A DNA stretch of 64,000 bases from Agromyces sp. ISL-38 (GCF_018613935.1 NZ_JAGGPF010000002.1:62001-126000), one strand, 5' to 3'. Counted from the first letter of the stretch, positions 33,195-42,189 are shown. Notes: generated by a model not told the origin, from the letters alone. A program made the numbers and translations.

Positions 33195-36056
33195 TCACGC
33201 GGTCGAGATCGGTGGGGCGGATGCCGCGGCGTCGCGTGCGAGGCGCCACACGCGGTCGCGGGAGAACGGGGTCTCGTACGGACGAGCGCCGATGGCGCGC
33301 CGGATCGCGTTGCCGAGCGCGGCGGCGACGGGGTTGTACGGACTCTCGCTCATGGACTTCGCTCCGAACGGCCCGAGGTCGTCGCTCGTCTCGGCGAAGA
33401 GCACCTCGGTGCCGGGGATGTCGGCCATCTGCGGCACCCGGTACATGCGGAACACGGGCGTCTGGATGCGGCCCTCCTCGACCATGACCTCTTCGTAGAG
33501 TGCACCGCCGATCGCGTGCGCAACACCGCCCTCCACCTGGCCGCGGCACTGCGCGGGGTTCATGACGGTTCCGGCATCCGCGCTCTGCACCGACTGCAGG
33601 ATCCGCACGACGCCGGTGCGCACGTCGACCGCCACGCGGAACGCCTGCACGTTGAAGGCGAGCGACCGGTGCTCGCCGTACTCCGCGGCCGAGGCGGCGA
33701 TCCCGTCGCCCACGCGGTGCTCGGCCGGAGTCGCGGCGATGAGCTCGGCGAAGCCGACGAGCCGCCCGCCTGCGCTGACGCCGTCGGGGCCGAGCGTGCA
33801 GGTCGCGGCATCCGTGGCAGTGAGGGTCGCCGCAGTGCCCAGGAGGATGTCGCGCAACGCGAGCGCCGCGGCGTGCAGCGCCTTGCCGGCGACCGTCGTG
33901 CCGGCCGAGGCGAATGCCCCGGTGTCGTAGTCGGCCCCGTCGGTGTCGGAGTTGCGCAACTGGACCCGGTCGATGGACGTGCCGAGATCGGTCGCGACGA
34001 TCTGGGCGTGCACGGTCGTGGTGCCGTTGCCGAACTCGCTCGTGCCGACGCCGAGCACGTAGCCGCCGTCGGGGAGCAGGGTGACGGTGGTCTTCGAGAC
34101 ATGCCCGCGCGGCGCCATCGTGGCGATCATCGACGCCGCCATGCCCTCGCCGATGCGCCAGTGCTCGCCCGCGGGCGCCTCGACGCCGTTGCCGCGCAGG
34201 AGGGCCTGCTCGGCGAGGTCGAGGCACTGGTCGAGGCCGTAGCTGCCCGGGACGATGTCGTGCTCGGGTTCGCCGAAGAACCCGAGCGGCACTTCGCCCT
34301 CTCGGATCGCGTTGATGCGGCGCAGCTCGAACGGGTCGATGCCGAGTTCGATCGCGAGCTCGTCCATCGCGGACTCGACCGCGAGGATGACCTGGCCGAG
34401 CCCGTAGCCGCGGAACGCGCCCGACGGGGTGTTGTTCGTGTAGACGGCCTCGGCGTCGATGCGCTTCACGGGGCTCGTGTAGAGGCTGATCGATTCGGCG
34501 CATCCGTGGAACATCACGCCGCGCGAGTGGTTGCCGTAGGCGCCGGTATCGCTCAGCACGTCGACGCGCATCGCCGCGAGCCGGCCGTCGCTGGAGGCGC
34601 CGAGCGCTACGGCCACTCGCATCGGGTGCCGCACCGACGTGCGCACGAACTCGTCGGTACGACTGAGCTCGTAGACGGCGGGCTTGCCGGTGCGCAGCAC
34701 GGTGAGCGCGACGAGGTCCTCGGTGAACAGCTCCTGCTTGCCGCCGAAGCCGCCGCCGACCCGGGCCGTGAAGACGCGCACGCGATCCTGCGGCAGGTCG
34801 AGCAGCCGGCACAGCTCGTCGCGGGTGAGGAACGGCACTTGCGAACTCGTGCGCACCACGAGCCGGCCGTCGTCGTCGAGCCATCCGATCGACCCGTGCG
34901 TCTCGAGCTGGGCATGGCTGAGGCGCTGCGTCTGCCAGGTGCCCGCGACGGTGACATCGGATGCCGCGAGCGCCTCGTCGAGGTCGCCGCCGTACCCGGC
35001 GTGCAGCGCCGCGACGACATTGCGGCCGGCCTCGTCGACGCGGTCTGCGGGCGTGCGATCGGGGTGGAGGAGGGGCGCACCGGGAGTGCGGGCCGCTTCG
35101 GGGTCGAAGACCGCGGGCAGCACCTCGTAGTCGACGACGATGCGCCGGCACGCCTCTTCGGCCGCTGCCGCGGTGATCGCGGCGACGGCCGCCACGCGCT
35201 GCCCCACGAAGCGCACGACATCGTCGAGCACGCGGGTGTCGTCGGGATCGTCGGTGCGGTGCTCGTGCCGACCGGTCGAGAAGCGCATCGCCGGCACGTC
35301 GTGGTGAGTGAGCACGAGTTCGACGCCGTCGAGGGCGAGTGCCGCGCTCGTGTCGATCGAGCGGATGCGCGCGTGCGCATGCGGCGAGCCGAGCACCTTG
35401 ATGTGCAGGGCGCCGGGCGTCGCCGTGTCGAACGTGAACGGCTCGGTGCCGGTGACCACGCGCCGTGCCGCGGGCGGTGCGACGGAGCGGCCGATGAGCG
35501 ACGCCGGGCGTTCGTCGGCACCGGTCGAGCCGAGGTTGCGGGCGCCGCGTGGGTGCGCGGCATCCGTCTGCCCGCTCTCGGTCGTCGGAGCCGGGCCGGG
35601 CTCGCTCGACGCCGTCTCGCCTGCGGCCGCGACACCCGCCGTGATCGACTCGCGGATGCTGCGATACCCCGTGCAACGGCACAGGCTGCCTTTCATGAGC
35701 CGTGGCAGATCGCCCAGTTGCTCCTCGTGGAGCGTCGACGCGGTGACGATCATGCCGGCCGTGCAGTACCCGCACTGGAAGCCGAAGTGGTCGACGAACG
35801 CCGCTTGCATGGGATGGAGCTCGTCGGGCGTGCCGAGCCCCGCGACCGTCGTGACGGAGTGCCCCTCGATGCGCTGTGCCGGGTAGATGCACGAGTGCAC
35901 GGGCACGCCGTCGACGAGCACCGAGCACGCGCCGCAATCGCCGGCGTCGCAGCCCTTCTTCACCTCGAGGTGCTCGTGATCGCGCAGGAAAGTGCGAAGG
36001 CACTGGCCGGCGCGCGGCTCGCCGTCGCGCTCGCTGCCGTTGACGGCGAACCTCAT
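33195..36056 (-). CDS. Xanthine dehydrogenase, fused 2Fe-2S and molybdopterin subunit
   Basis: 953 aa in one open frame. Residues 1-145 are the 2Fe-2S subunit: plant-type cluster cysteines C36, C41, C44 and C56, then second cluster C95, C98, C126 and C128. A Pro/Ser/Glu-rich linker (about 146-185) joins it to the molybdenum subunit (about 186-953) with GGGFGGK, FRGYGLGQ and the catalytic glutamate in GAKSMSESP. FAD is carried by the separate next-upstream gene, which overlaps it (ATGA). The reaction is hypoxanthine or xanthine to urate. This layout, iron-sulphur plus molybdenum without FAD, recalls Desulfovibrio aldehyde oxidoreductase. Confidence 0.93.
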   Translation of the reverse strand: MRFAVNGSERDGEPRAGQCLRTFLRDHEHLEVKKGCDAGDCGACSVLVDGVPVHSCIYPAQRIEGHSVTTVAGLGTPDELHPMQAAFVDHFGFQCGYCTAGMIVTASTLHEEQLGDLPRLMKGSLCRCTGYRSIRESITAGVAAAGETASSEPGPAPTTESGQTDAAHPRGARNLGSTGADERPASLIGRSVAPPAARRVVTGTEPFTFDTATPGALHIKVLGSPHAHARIRSIDTSAALALDGVELVLTHHDVPAMRFSTGRHEHRTDDPDDTRVLDDVVRFVGQRVAAVAAITAAAAEEACRRIVVDYEVLPAVFDPEAARTPGAPLLHPDRTPADRVDEAGRNVVAALHAGYGGDLDEALAASDVTVAGTWQTQRLSHAQLETHGSIGWLDDDGRLVVRTSSQVPFLTRDELCRLLDLPQDRVRVFTARVGGGFGGKQELFTEDLVALTVLRTGKPAVYELSRTDEFVRTSVRHPMRVAVALGASSDGRLAAMRVDVLSDTGAYGNHSRGVMFHGCAESISLYTSPVKRIDAEAVYTNNTPSGAFRGYGLGQVILAVESAMDELAIELGIDPFELRRINAIREGEVPLGFFGEPEHDIVPGSYGLDQCLDLAEQALLRGNGVEAPAGEHWRIGEGMAASMIATMAPRGHVSKTTVTLLPDGGYVLGVGTSEFGNGTTTVHAQIVATDLGTSIDRVQLRNSDTDGADYDTGAFASAGTTVAGKALHAAALALRDILLGTAATLTATDAATCTLGPDGVSAGGRLVGFAELIAATPAEHRVGDGIAASAAEYGEHRSLAFNVQAFRVAVDVRTGVVRILQSVQSADAGTVMNPAQCRGQVEGGVAHAIGGALYEEVMVEEGRIQTPVFRMYRVPQMADIPGTEVLFAETSDDLGPFGAKSMSESPYNPVAAALGNAIRRAIGARPYETPFSRDRVWRLARDAAASAPPISTA

Positions 36057-36856
36057 GCGGCGAGCTCCTGCCGGATCTCCTCGAGGAGCACGCAGCTCAC
36101 CTCGCGCCGCCAGTCTTCGGTGCCGAGCGGGTCGGTGTAGTAGCCGTCGGCGGATGCCACGTCGGAACGCAGCGTCGCGGCATCCGGCAGCTCGGGGTAC
36201 CGCAGCACCGTGGGACGCCAGGTCGCCGCCGTGATGCCGAACACCGCGCAGCCGTCTTCGTCGACCCGGCCGGTGAGCACGGCGCCCGAGCGGCCGAGCT
36301 CGGCGAGCGCGATCTTGCGGTATCCGGTGCGGGCCCGCAGCGCGTGGGCCGGGATCTCGACGGCGCGCAGCACCTCGCCGGGCGCGAGCGAGTTGGTGCC
36401 GTTGCCGGTCACGAGACGCTCGACCGGCATCCGGTACTCGCCGCCGTCGGGCGTCCACACGAGCGCGACGCCGTCGAGGGCGGCCGCGAGCGACACCATC
36501 GACCCGGCGGCGAACGATCGGCAGACGTTTCCACCCACGGTGGCGACGTTCCAGACCTTGAACGAGGCGAGGAGCGCGGTGGCGCACTGGAAGAACAACG
36601 GATGCGCGGTCCAGCCCTCGTGCTCGGGAATCGCGGCGAGCTCGGCGATCGTGCACGTCGCGGCGATGCGGAGCCCGTCGTCGCTCACCTCGAGGGCGGG
36701 CCAGCCCATGGTCGAGAGGTCGACGAGTCCGGTGACCTCGAGCTGCGGCTCGGAGAACATCCAGGTGCCGCCGGCCACGAACCGTTCGGTGGGGTCGAGC
36801 ACGAGGTCGCCCCGCGAGCGCGCGTAGCGATAGCCCGTGATCGTGTTGAGGTCCAT
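36053..36856 (-). CDS. Xanthine dehydrogenase FAD-binding subunit
   Basis: 267 aa from the ATG at 36856 with AAGGGA upstream. A vanillyl-alcohol-oxidase-type FAD domain with VAGGTWMFSEPQL (FAD pyrophosphate loop), ATVGGNVCRSFAAGSMVSL, and the C-terminal CO-dehydrogenase flavoprotein domain with YRKIALAELGRSGAVLTGRV. It carries electrons from the iron-sulphur clusters to NAD+ or O2. Its stop overlaps the start of the fused subunit, so the two are made together. It is first gene of the xdh-uricase-deaminase operon. Confidence 0.92.
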   Translation of the reverse strand: MDLNTITGYRYARSRGDLVLDPTERFVAGGTWMFSEPQLEVTGLVDLSTMGWPALEVSDDGLRIAATCTIAELAAIPEHEGWTAHPLFFQCATALLASFKVWNVATVGGNVCRSFAAGSMVSLAAALDGVALVWTPDGGEYRMPVERLVTGNGTNSLAPGEVLRAVEIPAHALRARTGYRKIALAELGRSGAVLTGRVDEDGCAVFGITAATWRPTVLRYPELPDAATLRSDVASADGYYTDPLGTEDWRREVSCVLLEEIRQELAA

Positions 36857-36883
36857 GGCGATTCCCTTCGGCACCAGTGAATC

Positions 36884-36909
36884 GAAACGACATGACGGGA
36901 ATGTTTCCC
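36884..36909. promoter_or_regulatory. Candidate operator upstream of the xdh operon
   Basis: GGGAATGTTTCCC (36897-36909) is a palindrome with 5-bp arms, and GAAAC (36884-36888) is inverted relative to GTTTC (36903-36907). It lies 28-53 bases before the FAD-subunit start. The regulator is unknown; the XRE-cupin and RpiR proteins of this cluster are candidates. Confidence 0.35.
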
Positions 36910-36974
36910 AGATGAACAATCTCGACTCACGCGCGACACGTCGATCGCCGGGCCGGCGATCTCGCGCGGCGGGA

Positions 36975-38144
36975 CTACGACACTCCGACCACCGCCTCCC
37001 GATCGGCGGTCGCGTGGATCGGTCCGATCGTCGCGCTGAGCGGTCGCGCATCGCGCCCCGACCGCACGGCGATCACCTCGGCGAGGATCGACACGGCGGT
37101 CTCTTCGGGCGTCACCGCGCCGAGGTCGAGACCGATCGGAGACCTGAGGCGCGCGAGCTCCGCCGCGGTGGCGCCGGCCGCGCGAAGCAGTTCGACGCGC
37201 TCCTCGTGCGTGCGCCGGGAGCCGAGCGCGCCGACGTAGGCGACCGGCAGCGAGAGTGCGAGACGCAGCAGTGGAACCTCGGTGCGCGCGTCGTGGCTCA
37301 GCACGCAGACGACCGTGCGCTCGTCGACATCGAGACGGGCGAGGTAGGCGACCGGCCGCTGCGCGACCACCTCGTGCGCGGCCGGGAACCGCTCAGCCGT
37401 CGCGAACGCCGGCCGGTGGTCGCACACGCTCACCCGGTAGCCGAGGAGCGCCGCCGCCGAGGAGAGCGCCTCGGCGAAGGCGACGGCCCCGAAGATGACC
37501 ATGCGCGGCGGCGTGAGCCGGCTCTCGCAGAAGAACACGAGGTCGTCGCCGTCGCACTCGAGGCGCACGAGACCCGATCGCCCGGAGCGGACGTTCCGAT
37601 CGAGTTCGGCGTCGATTCGCGCGGCGGAGATGCCGTGAACACCCGCCGCGGCGAGTTCGCCGTCGTCGAGCCCGGGGAGGCGGCCGGACGAGCCGGCGTC
37701 TCGGGGGTCATTGCCGTTCCGGCCCGGAACGACGACGCGACCGAGCAGGGCGGCCGGGCCGGCCACGAGCGTGGCGATCCCGCTCGACTCGCCCTCGAGC
37801 ACCCGGTCGAACGGCTCACGATCGAGGAGGCCGGGCGCGGCCGGCTGCACGAACACGTCGATCTCGCCGCCGCAACCGAGCCCGACCGCGAAGGCGCTCT
37901 CGTCGTCGATGCCGAATCGGCCGTGCTCGACACCCTCGCCGTCGAGCACGCGTTCGCAGAGCTCGTAGACGGCGCCTTCGACGCAGCCGCCCGACACGCT
38001 CCCGGTGATCCGGCCGTCGGGATCGACGATCATCGACGCACCCGGGTCACGCGGCGCCGAGCCCGTGACGGCCGTCACCGTCGCGAGCGCGAACCGCTCG
38101 CCGCGCGCGAGTCGCGCGCTGATCTCCGCCGACAGCTCCAGCAC
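36975..38144 (-). CDS. xdhC: XdhC/CoxI-family molybdenum cofactor insertion protein
   Basis: 389 aa from a GTG at 38144, 4 bases after GGAGG. The N-terminal XdhC_CoxI domain contains RFALATVTAVTGSAPRDPGA and the cysteine segment SVSGGCVEGAVYE; the C-terminal Rossmann half has RMVIFGAVAFAEALSSAAAL. XdhC binds and sulphurates the molybdenum cofactor and hands it to xanthine dehydrogenase. It sits just upstream of the dehydrogenase genes on the same strand with a 118-base gap, and divergent from allantoinase. The usual GxGxxG of the Rossmann loop is weakened here to FGAVAF, which is unusual. Confidence 0.88.
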   Translation of the reverse strand: MLELSAEISARLARGERFALATVTAVTGSAPRDPGASMIVDPDGRITGSVSGGCVEGAVYELCERVLDGEGVEHGRFGIDDESAFAVGLGCGGEIDVFVQPAAPGLLDREPFDRVLEGESSGIATLVAGPAALLGRVVVPGRNGNDPRDAGSSGRLPGLDDGELAAAGVHGISAARIDAELDRNVRSGRSGLVRLECDGDDLVFFCESRLTPPRMVIFGAVAFAEALSSAAALLGYRVSVCDHRPAFATAERFPAAHEVVAQRPVAYLARLDVDERTVVCVLSHDARTEVPLLRLALSLPVAYVGALGSRRTHEERVELLRAAGATAAELARLRSPIGLDLGAVTPEETAVSILAEVIAVRSGRDARPLSATIGPIHATADREAVVGVS

Positions 38145-38255
38145 GATGCCTCCACGTTCCGGTCCGTCGATCCTACGTCTGCACGGCTCCCTGCGAGATG
38201 ATGTGCGTGCAACGAGCTGGAAACGGAGCGCTGTTAGGGTCCGTGCGGAGGAAAC

Positions 38256-39596
38256 ATGACGGCAATCGACGATCCATACGACCTCGTCGTGCACGCCGAG
38301 TCGGCGTTCATCGACGGGGCGTTCCGCGCCGCGACGATCGCGGTCCGCGACGGCCTGATCGCCGCGATCGAGCCACTCGGGCCCGCCGGGGTCGAGGCAC
38401 GGTCGGAAGTGACCCTCGCTCCCGGTGAGCGCCTGATCCCGGGTCTCGTCGACACCCACGTGCACGTCAACGAGCCCGGACGCACCGAGTGGGAGGGGTT
38501 CGCGAGCGCGACGCGCGCCGCCGCCGCGGGCGGCGTCACGACGATCGTCGACATGCCGCTGAACAGCATCCCGCCCACGATCGATCCCGCCGCCCTCGCG
38601 ATCAAGCGTGCCTCGGCGGCACCGCAAGCCGTCGTCGACGTCGGATTCTGGGGCGGCGCGGTGCCGGGCAACCTCGGCACCCTGCGTGAGTTGCACGACG
38701 CCGGCGTGTTCGGCTTCAAGTGCTTCCTGGCACCGTCGGGCGTCGACGAGTTCCCCCACCTCGATCACGCAGGACTGCTCGCGGCGCTCCGCGAGCTCGC
38801 CGAGTTCGACGGACTGCTCATCGTGCACGCTGAAGATCCGTCGGTGCTCACTGCGCACGAGAACGACGGCGGGCCGAGCTATCCGCGATTCGTCGACTCG
38901 CGCCCGCCCGAGGCGGAGCTCGTGGCCATCCGGGGCGTCATCGACGGCATCCGCGAAACGGGCGGCCGGGCGCACATCCTGCACCTCTCCTCGGCGGCGG
39001 CGCTCCCGCTCATCGCCGAGGCGAAGGCGGAGGGCCTCCGGCTCACCGCCGAGACGTGCCCGCACTACCTCACGCTCGACGCCGAGCACATCCCCGACGG
39101 CGCCACCGAGTTCAAGTGCTGCCCGCCGATCCGTGACGAGGGCAACCGCGATCGGCTCTGGCACGGCCTCCTCGATGGCGTGATCGACCTGATCGTCTCC
39201 GACCACTCCCCCGCGACCGCCGAGCTGAAGCTCGGCTTCGACGGCGACTTCGGCCGGGCCTGGGGCGGCATCGCCGGGCTGCAGCTCGGCCTCGCGAATG
39301 TGTGGACCGAGGCGGCGCGCCGCGACATCGGCCTCGAAAGCGTGCTCGGCTGGATGGCGCAAGCGCCGGCAGAGTTCGCCGGGCTCTCGGGCAAGGGCCG
39401 CATCGCGCTCGGCGCCGACGCCGACATCGCGGCATTCGCCCCCGACACCCGATTCACCGTCGTGCCCTCGGCGCTCGCCCACAAGAACCCGGTCTCCGCG
39501 TTCGCGGGCGCGCGGCTGCGGGGCGTCGTCACGAGCACGTGGCTTCGCGGCGTCCCCATCAGTGGTGAGCCTCGCGGGCGGCTGCTCGCCCGGTGA
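38256..39596 (+). CDS. allB: Allantoinase
   Basis: 446 aa cyclic amidohydrolase that opens allantoin to allantoate. Metal ligands are visible: DTHVHVNEPG, the bridging lysine in FGFKCFLAPSG, IVHAED, HILHLSSA and SDHSP. GRTEWEGFASATRAAAAGG and DMPLNSIPPT are typical of AllB rather than dihydroorotase or hydantoinase. GGAGG lies 5 bases before the ATG. It faces XdhC across a 111-base divergent promoter region and converges with the HIU hydrolase gene. Confidence 0.95.
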   Translation: MTAIDDPYDLVVHAESAFIDGAFRAATIAVRDGLIAAIEPLGPAGVEARSEVTLAPGERLIPGLVDTHVHVNEPGRTEWEGFASATRAAAAGGVTTIVDMPLNSIPPTIDPAALAIKRASAAPQAVVDVGFWGGAVPGNLGTLRELHDAGVFGFKCFLAPSGVDEFPHLDHAGLLAALRELAEFDGLLIVHAEDPSVLTAHENDGGPSYPRFVDSRPPEAELVAIRGVIDGIRETGGRAHILHLSSAAALPLIAEAKAEGLRLTAETCPHYLTLDAEHIPDGATEFKCCPPIRDEGNRDRLWHGLLDGVIDLIVSDHSPATAELKLGFDGDFGRAWGGIAGLQLGLANVWTEAARRDIGLESVLGWMAQAPAEFAGLSGKGRIALGADADIAAFAPDTRFTVVPSALAHKNPVSAFAGARLRGVVTSTWLRGVPISGEPRGRLLAR

Positions 39597-39712
39597 TCGA
39601 GTGGTGCGTCCGGTGATCGAGTAGCGCCGGGCGCAGCACGACGCGTCTCGAGATTACCCAAGGGCGGCCTCGATACGCGGCGCTTCGCGTCGCTACTCGA
39701 CCACCGGGTATC
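39597..39712. repeat. Dispersed palindromic (REP-like) repeat cluster, copy 2
   Basis: Between convergent allB and uraH, GGTGATCGAGT occurs twice (about 39593 and 39612), and TCGATACGCGGCGCTTCGCG is followed by CTACTCGACCACC, an inverted partner of the GATCGAGTAG units. The core matches copy 1 at 6245-6290. Such elements can form hairpins and act as terminators. Confidence 0.6.
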
Positions 39713-39715
39713 GCG

Positions 39716-40060
39716 TCAGCTGCCGCGATACGTCGAGTAGGCGAACGGGCTGAGCAGCAACGGCACGTGGTAGTGCTCGGATGCCACGGCGATCTCGAAC
39801 ACGATCGAGACCTCGGGGTAGAACGTCGGTCGGTCGCCGAAGTACGCGGCCGTGTCGAAGACGACGCGGTAGACGCCCTCGGGCAACTCCGCCGGGCCGA
39901 GCTCGGAGACACGGCCGTCGGCATCGGTGACGGCGGCGGCGATCGGCGCCCAGGCGGCACCGACATCGGTACGGGCTTCGAGTCGCACGTCGACGCCCTC
40001 GGCCGGCCGACCGGCCGCGGCGTCGAGCACGTGAGTCGTGACGTGGCTGCGGCCCGTCAT
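39716..40060 (-). CDS. uraH: 5-Hydroxyisourate hydrolase (transthyretin-like)
   Basis: 114 aa, the normal size. It hydrolyses 5-hydroxyisourate, the uricase product, to OHCU. Family landmarks: THVLDAAAGRPAEGVDVRLE with the catalytic His, an Arg in DVRLEARTD, SEHYHVPLLLSPFAYSTYRGS with the catalytic His and the diagnostic C-terminal Tyr-Arg-Gly-Ser. The start overlaps the OHCU decarboxylase stop (ATGA), so the two consecutive enzymes are translationally coupled. Confidence 0.95.
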   Translation of the reverse strand: MTGRSHVTTHVLDAAAGRPAEGVDVRLEARTDVGAAWAPIAAAVTDADGRVSELGPAELPEGVYRVVFDTAAYFGDRPTFYPEVSIVFEIAVASEHYHVPLLLSPFAYSTYRGS

Positions 40061-40572
40061 GCCGCCACCCCGATCGGCCACGCGGCATCCGCGTACATGC
40101 GTTCGAGGCGAAGCAGCGTGATCTCGCGCAGCTGCTCGCCCACGACGGCGAGCTCGGCGTCGTCGACGAGCCGCATGCGCCTCGAGAGCTCGGCGAGGAT
40201 CTCGGCCCGAGAGCGACCCGCGGCGCGGATGAGGAAGACCCGGCCGAAGCGCTCCTCGTACGCGCGATTGCCGGCGGCGATCGCTACTGCGAGCTCGGGA
40301 TCCTCGGCGTCGGCCGACGACTGCTCGGAGCGGGAGAACCGCTCGGCAGTGCCGTTGCCGGCGGGCTTCTCGCCGATGCGCGGGTGGCTCGCGAGGGCCT
40401 CGTCGATCTCGGCCGGCGAGAGCGGTGAGGCGGCGTCGGATGCCGCGGCGAGCAGTGCATCGAGGGAGTCGAACGGTGCGGCATCCGCCACCTCGTCGAC
40501 CCAGCGAGCGACGTGCAGGCACGCTCGCAGCTCGTCTCGGAATCGTTCTCGGGCGTCGCTCGACACGTTCAC
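40057..40572 (-). CDS. uraD: 2-Oxo-4-hydroxy-4-carboxy-5-ureidoimidazoline (OHCU) decarboxylase
   Basis: 171 aa from a GTG at 40572, 7 bases after GGAGG. The all-helical UraD family is recognised by DALLAAASDAASPLSPAEID, the catalytic His in ALASHPRIGEKPAG, and NRAYEERFGRVFLIRAAGRS. It makes S-allantoin. In Bacillus this domain is fused to uricase; here it is separate and paired with uraH. Divergent from mocA, with 46 bases between their starts. Confidence 0.94.
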   Translation of the reverse strand: MNVSSDARERFRDELRACLHVARWVDEVADAAPFDSLDALLAAASDAASPLSPAEIDEALASHPRIGEKPAGNGTAERFSRSEQSSADAEDPELAVAIAAGNRAYEERFGRVFLIRAAGRSRAEILAELSRRMRLVDDAELAVVGEQLREITLLRLERMYADAAWPIGVAA

Positions 40573-40618
40573 GGTGACTCCTCCCGCGCCGCACGCGCGG
40601 CTCGGGTTAACTGTAGCC

Positions 40619-41188
40619 ATGACCGCCTCGCTGCTCGGAGTGCTCCTCGCCGCGGGTGCGGGCACGCGCATGGGGCGCCCGAAGGCGCTCGTGCGTGATG
40701 CATCGGGGGTGCCGTGGGTCGTCGACGGCTTCCGGATGCTTCGTGCGGCCGGGTGCGACCAGGTGGTCGTCGTGCTCGGCGCGGAGGCCGACGCCGCTCG
40801 CGCCCTCGTTCCCGCCGGGGCCGACGTGGTCGTGGCCGCGGACTGGGAGCGGGGACTGTCCGCTTCACTCCGAGCCGGGCTCGCGTTCGCCGCGGAAACC
40901 GACGCCGAGGCGGTGCTCGTGAGCCTCGTCGACTTGGCCGGGCTCCCCCCGGCGGTCGGCCGGCGGGTCATCGACCAGGCCGGCACCGGCGCCGAGCGCC
41001 GCGGGGCGCTCACCCGCGCCGTCTTCGTCGGTCGCCCGGGGCATCCGGTGCTCATCGGCCGCGACCACTGGACGGCCGTGGCGACCGAGGTCTCGGGCGA
41101 CACGGGCGCGGGCGCGTACCTCGCCCGGCACGATGCCGTGCGCGTCGAGTGCGCCGACCTCAGCGCGGGGCTCGACCGGGACCGTTGA
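40619..41188 (+). CDS. MocA-like molybdenum cofactor nucleotidyltransferase
   Basis: 189 aa, NTP_transf_3 family. The signature LLGVLLAAGAGTRMGRPKALV is the MobA/MocA nucleotide loop, followed by VVVVLGAEADAARALV, DWERGLSASLRAGLAFA and VSLVDLAGLPPAVGRRVI. MocA adds CMP to molybdopterin to form the dinucleotide cofactor of xanthine dehydrogenase-type enzymes. Together with XdhC it would supply the cofactor for the dehydrogenase of this cluster. No Shine-Dalgarno sequence is seen; TTAACT lies 6 bases before the ATG, hinting at a leaderless start. Confidence 0.85.
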   Translation: MTASLLGVLLAAGAGTRMGRPKALVRDASGVPWVVDGFRMLRAAGCDQVVVVLGAEADAARALVPAGADVVVAADWERGLSASLRAGLAFAAETDAEAVLVSLVDLAGLPPAVGRRVIDQAGTGAERRGALTRAVFVGRPGHPVLIGRDHWTAVATEVSGDTGAGAYLARHDAVRVECADLSAGLDRDR

Positions 41189-41310
41189 CGGGATCGAGCG
41201 CGTCGCCCCCGCCTTCCCGTCCGCCGGCGTCGTCGCCGACCCCGTCGAATCCGTAGCCCGCCCGCGCTTCGCGTCGTCGACGATGATCGCCTCACGCAGC
41301 GACCGCTCCA

Positions 41311-42189
41311 TCACACGCCCTCGATCTCGGCGAGGCCGCGGTAGGTGGCGTCGATGCCGGCGATGCGGGAACGACCGCGCCGGATGTCGGCGCCGAGCAC
41401 GGCGCTCGCGACGAGGCTCACGAGGCTCATCGCGCTCGCATAGCTGTCGAACGCCGCCGGGCTCTCGAGCGGGCACTCGATGGCGAGGTCGGCGCGCGCG
41501 GCGAGGGCACGCCCGCTCGGATCGGTGATGAGGATGCACCGTGCCCCGGTCGCCACGACCGCGTCGAGGATCTCGGCGAACCGCGCCGGGCGGCGCCGGA
41601 ACCCGACGAGCACCACAACGTCGCCCTCGCCGAGGTCGGCGAGGTCTTCACCGAGGGACTGCCCCGGTTGCGGGGCGATCCGCACGCGGCCCCGGCACTG
41701 CACGAGTTGTTCACGCAGGTGCAGGGCGACGGGATAGCTGTTGCGATAGCCGACGACGAGCACCTCGCGTGCCTCGACGAGGGCGGTGACGACGGCGTGC
41801 AGGGTTCCGCCGGCGAGCGCGTCGAGCAAGCGGGAGAGGTTCTCCCGCTCCGATGCGAGCAGTGCGGCGACGCCCTCGGGCGAGGCGGCGGGTGCGCCGG
41901 CTGCGCCGAGCGGCGTTCCGGCGCTCCGCCGGGCCAGCACGTGCTCGCGCACCTCTTGCGAGTTCGCGAACCCGAGCCGTCGATACAGGCGGCTCACGGT
42001 CGCCTTCGAGACGCCGCTCATGGCGGCCAGTTCGCTCGAGTTGTACACGGCGAGCTCGCTCACGTGATCGAGGATGAACTCGGCGATGCGCTGCTCCTGC
42101 GGGGTGAGCTGCGGCATCGCCGCCTCGATCCGGTGCTCGATGCCGCCGACTGCGGCGGGCACTGCAGCCGGCGCCGGCGGGGTGGTCAT
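41311..42189 (-). CDS. MurR/RpiR family transcriptional regulator
   Basis: 292 aa. The N-terminal HTH_6 domain reads LTPQEQRIAEFILDHVSELA and SGVSKATVSRLYRRLGFANS; the C-terminal SIS domain (about 125-270) reads EVLVVGYRNSYPVALHLREQ and would bind a small ligand. RpiR-type regulators commonly control allantoin and purine use in actinobacteria and other bacteria. The start overlaps the allC stop (ATGA). It is thus the last gene of the amdA-amidase-pucG-allC-rpiR block and a good candidate for binding the palindrome at 44707-44726. Confidence 0.9.
   Translation of the reverse strand: MTTPPAPAAVPAAVGGIEHRIEAAMPQLTPQEQRIAEFILDHVSELAVYNSSELAAMSGVSKATVSRLYRRLGFANSQEVREHVLARRSAGTPLGAAGAPAASPEGVAALLASERENLSRLLDALAGGTLHAVVTALVEAREVLVVGYRNSYPVALHLREQLVQCRGRVRIAPQPGQSLGEDLADLGEGDVVVLVGFRRRPARFAEILDAVVATGARCILITDPSGRALAARADLAIECPLESPAAFDSYASAMSLVSLVASAVLGADIRRGRSRIAGIDATYRGLAEIEGV

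Noticed and set aside
41194-41312. Minus-strand start MERSLREAIIVDDAKRGRAT overlapping the rpiR stop
   Set aside because: It looks like a coupled gene start, but after ~45 residues it becomes the antisense of mocA without any motif. It may be a vestige of a deleted gene; there is too little to annotate.
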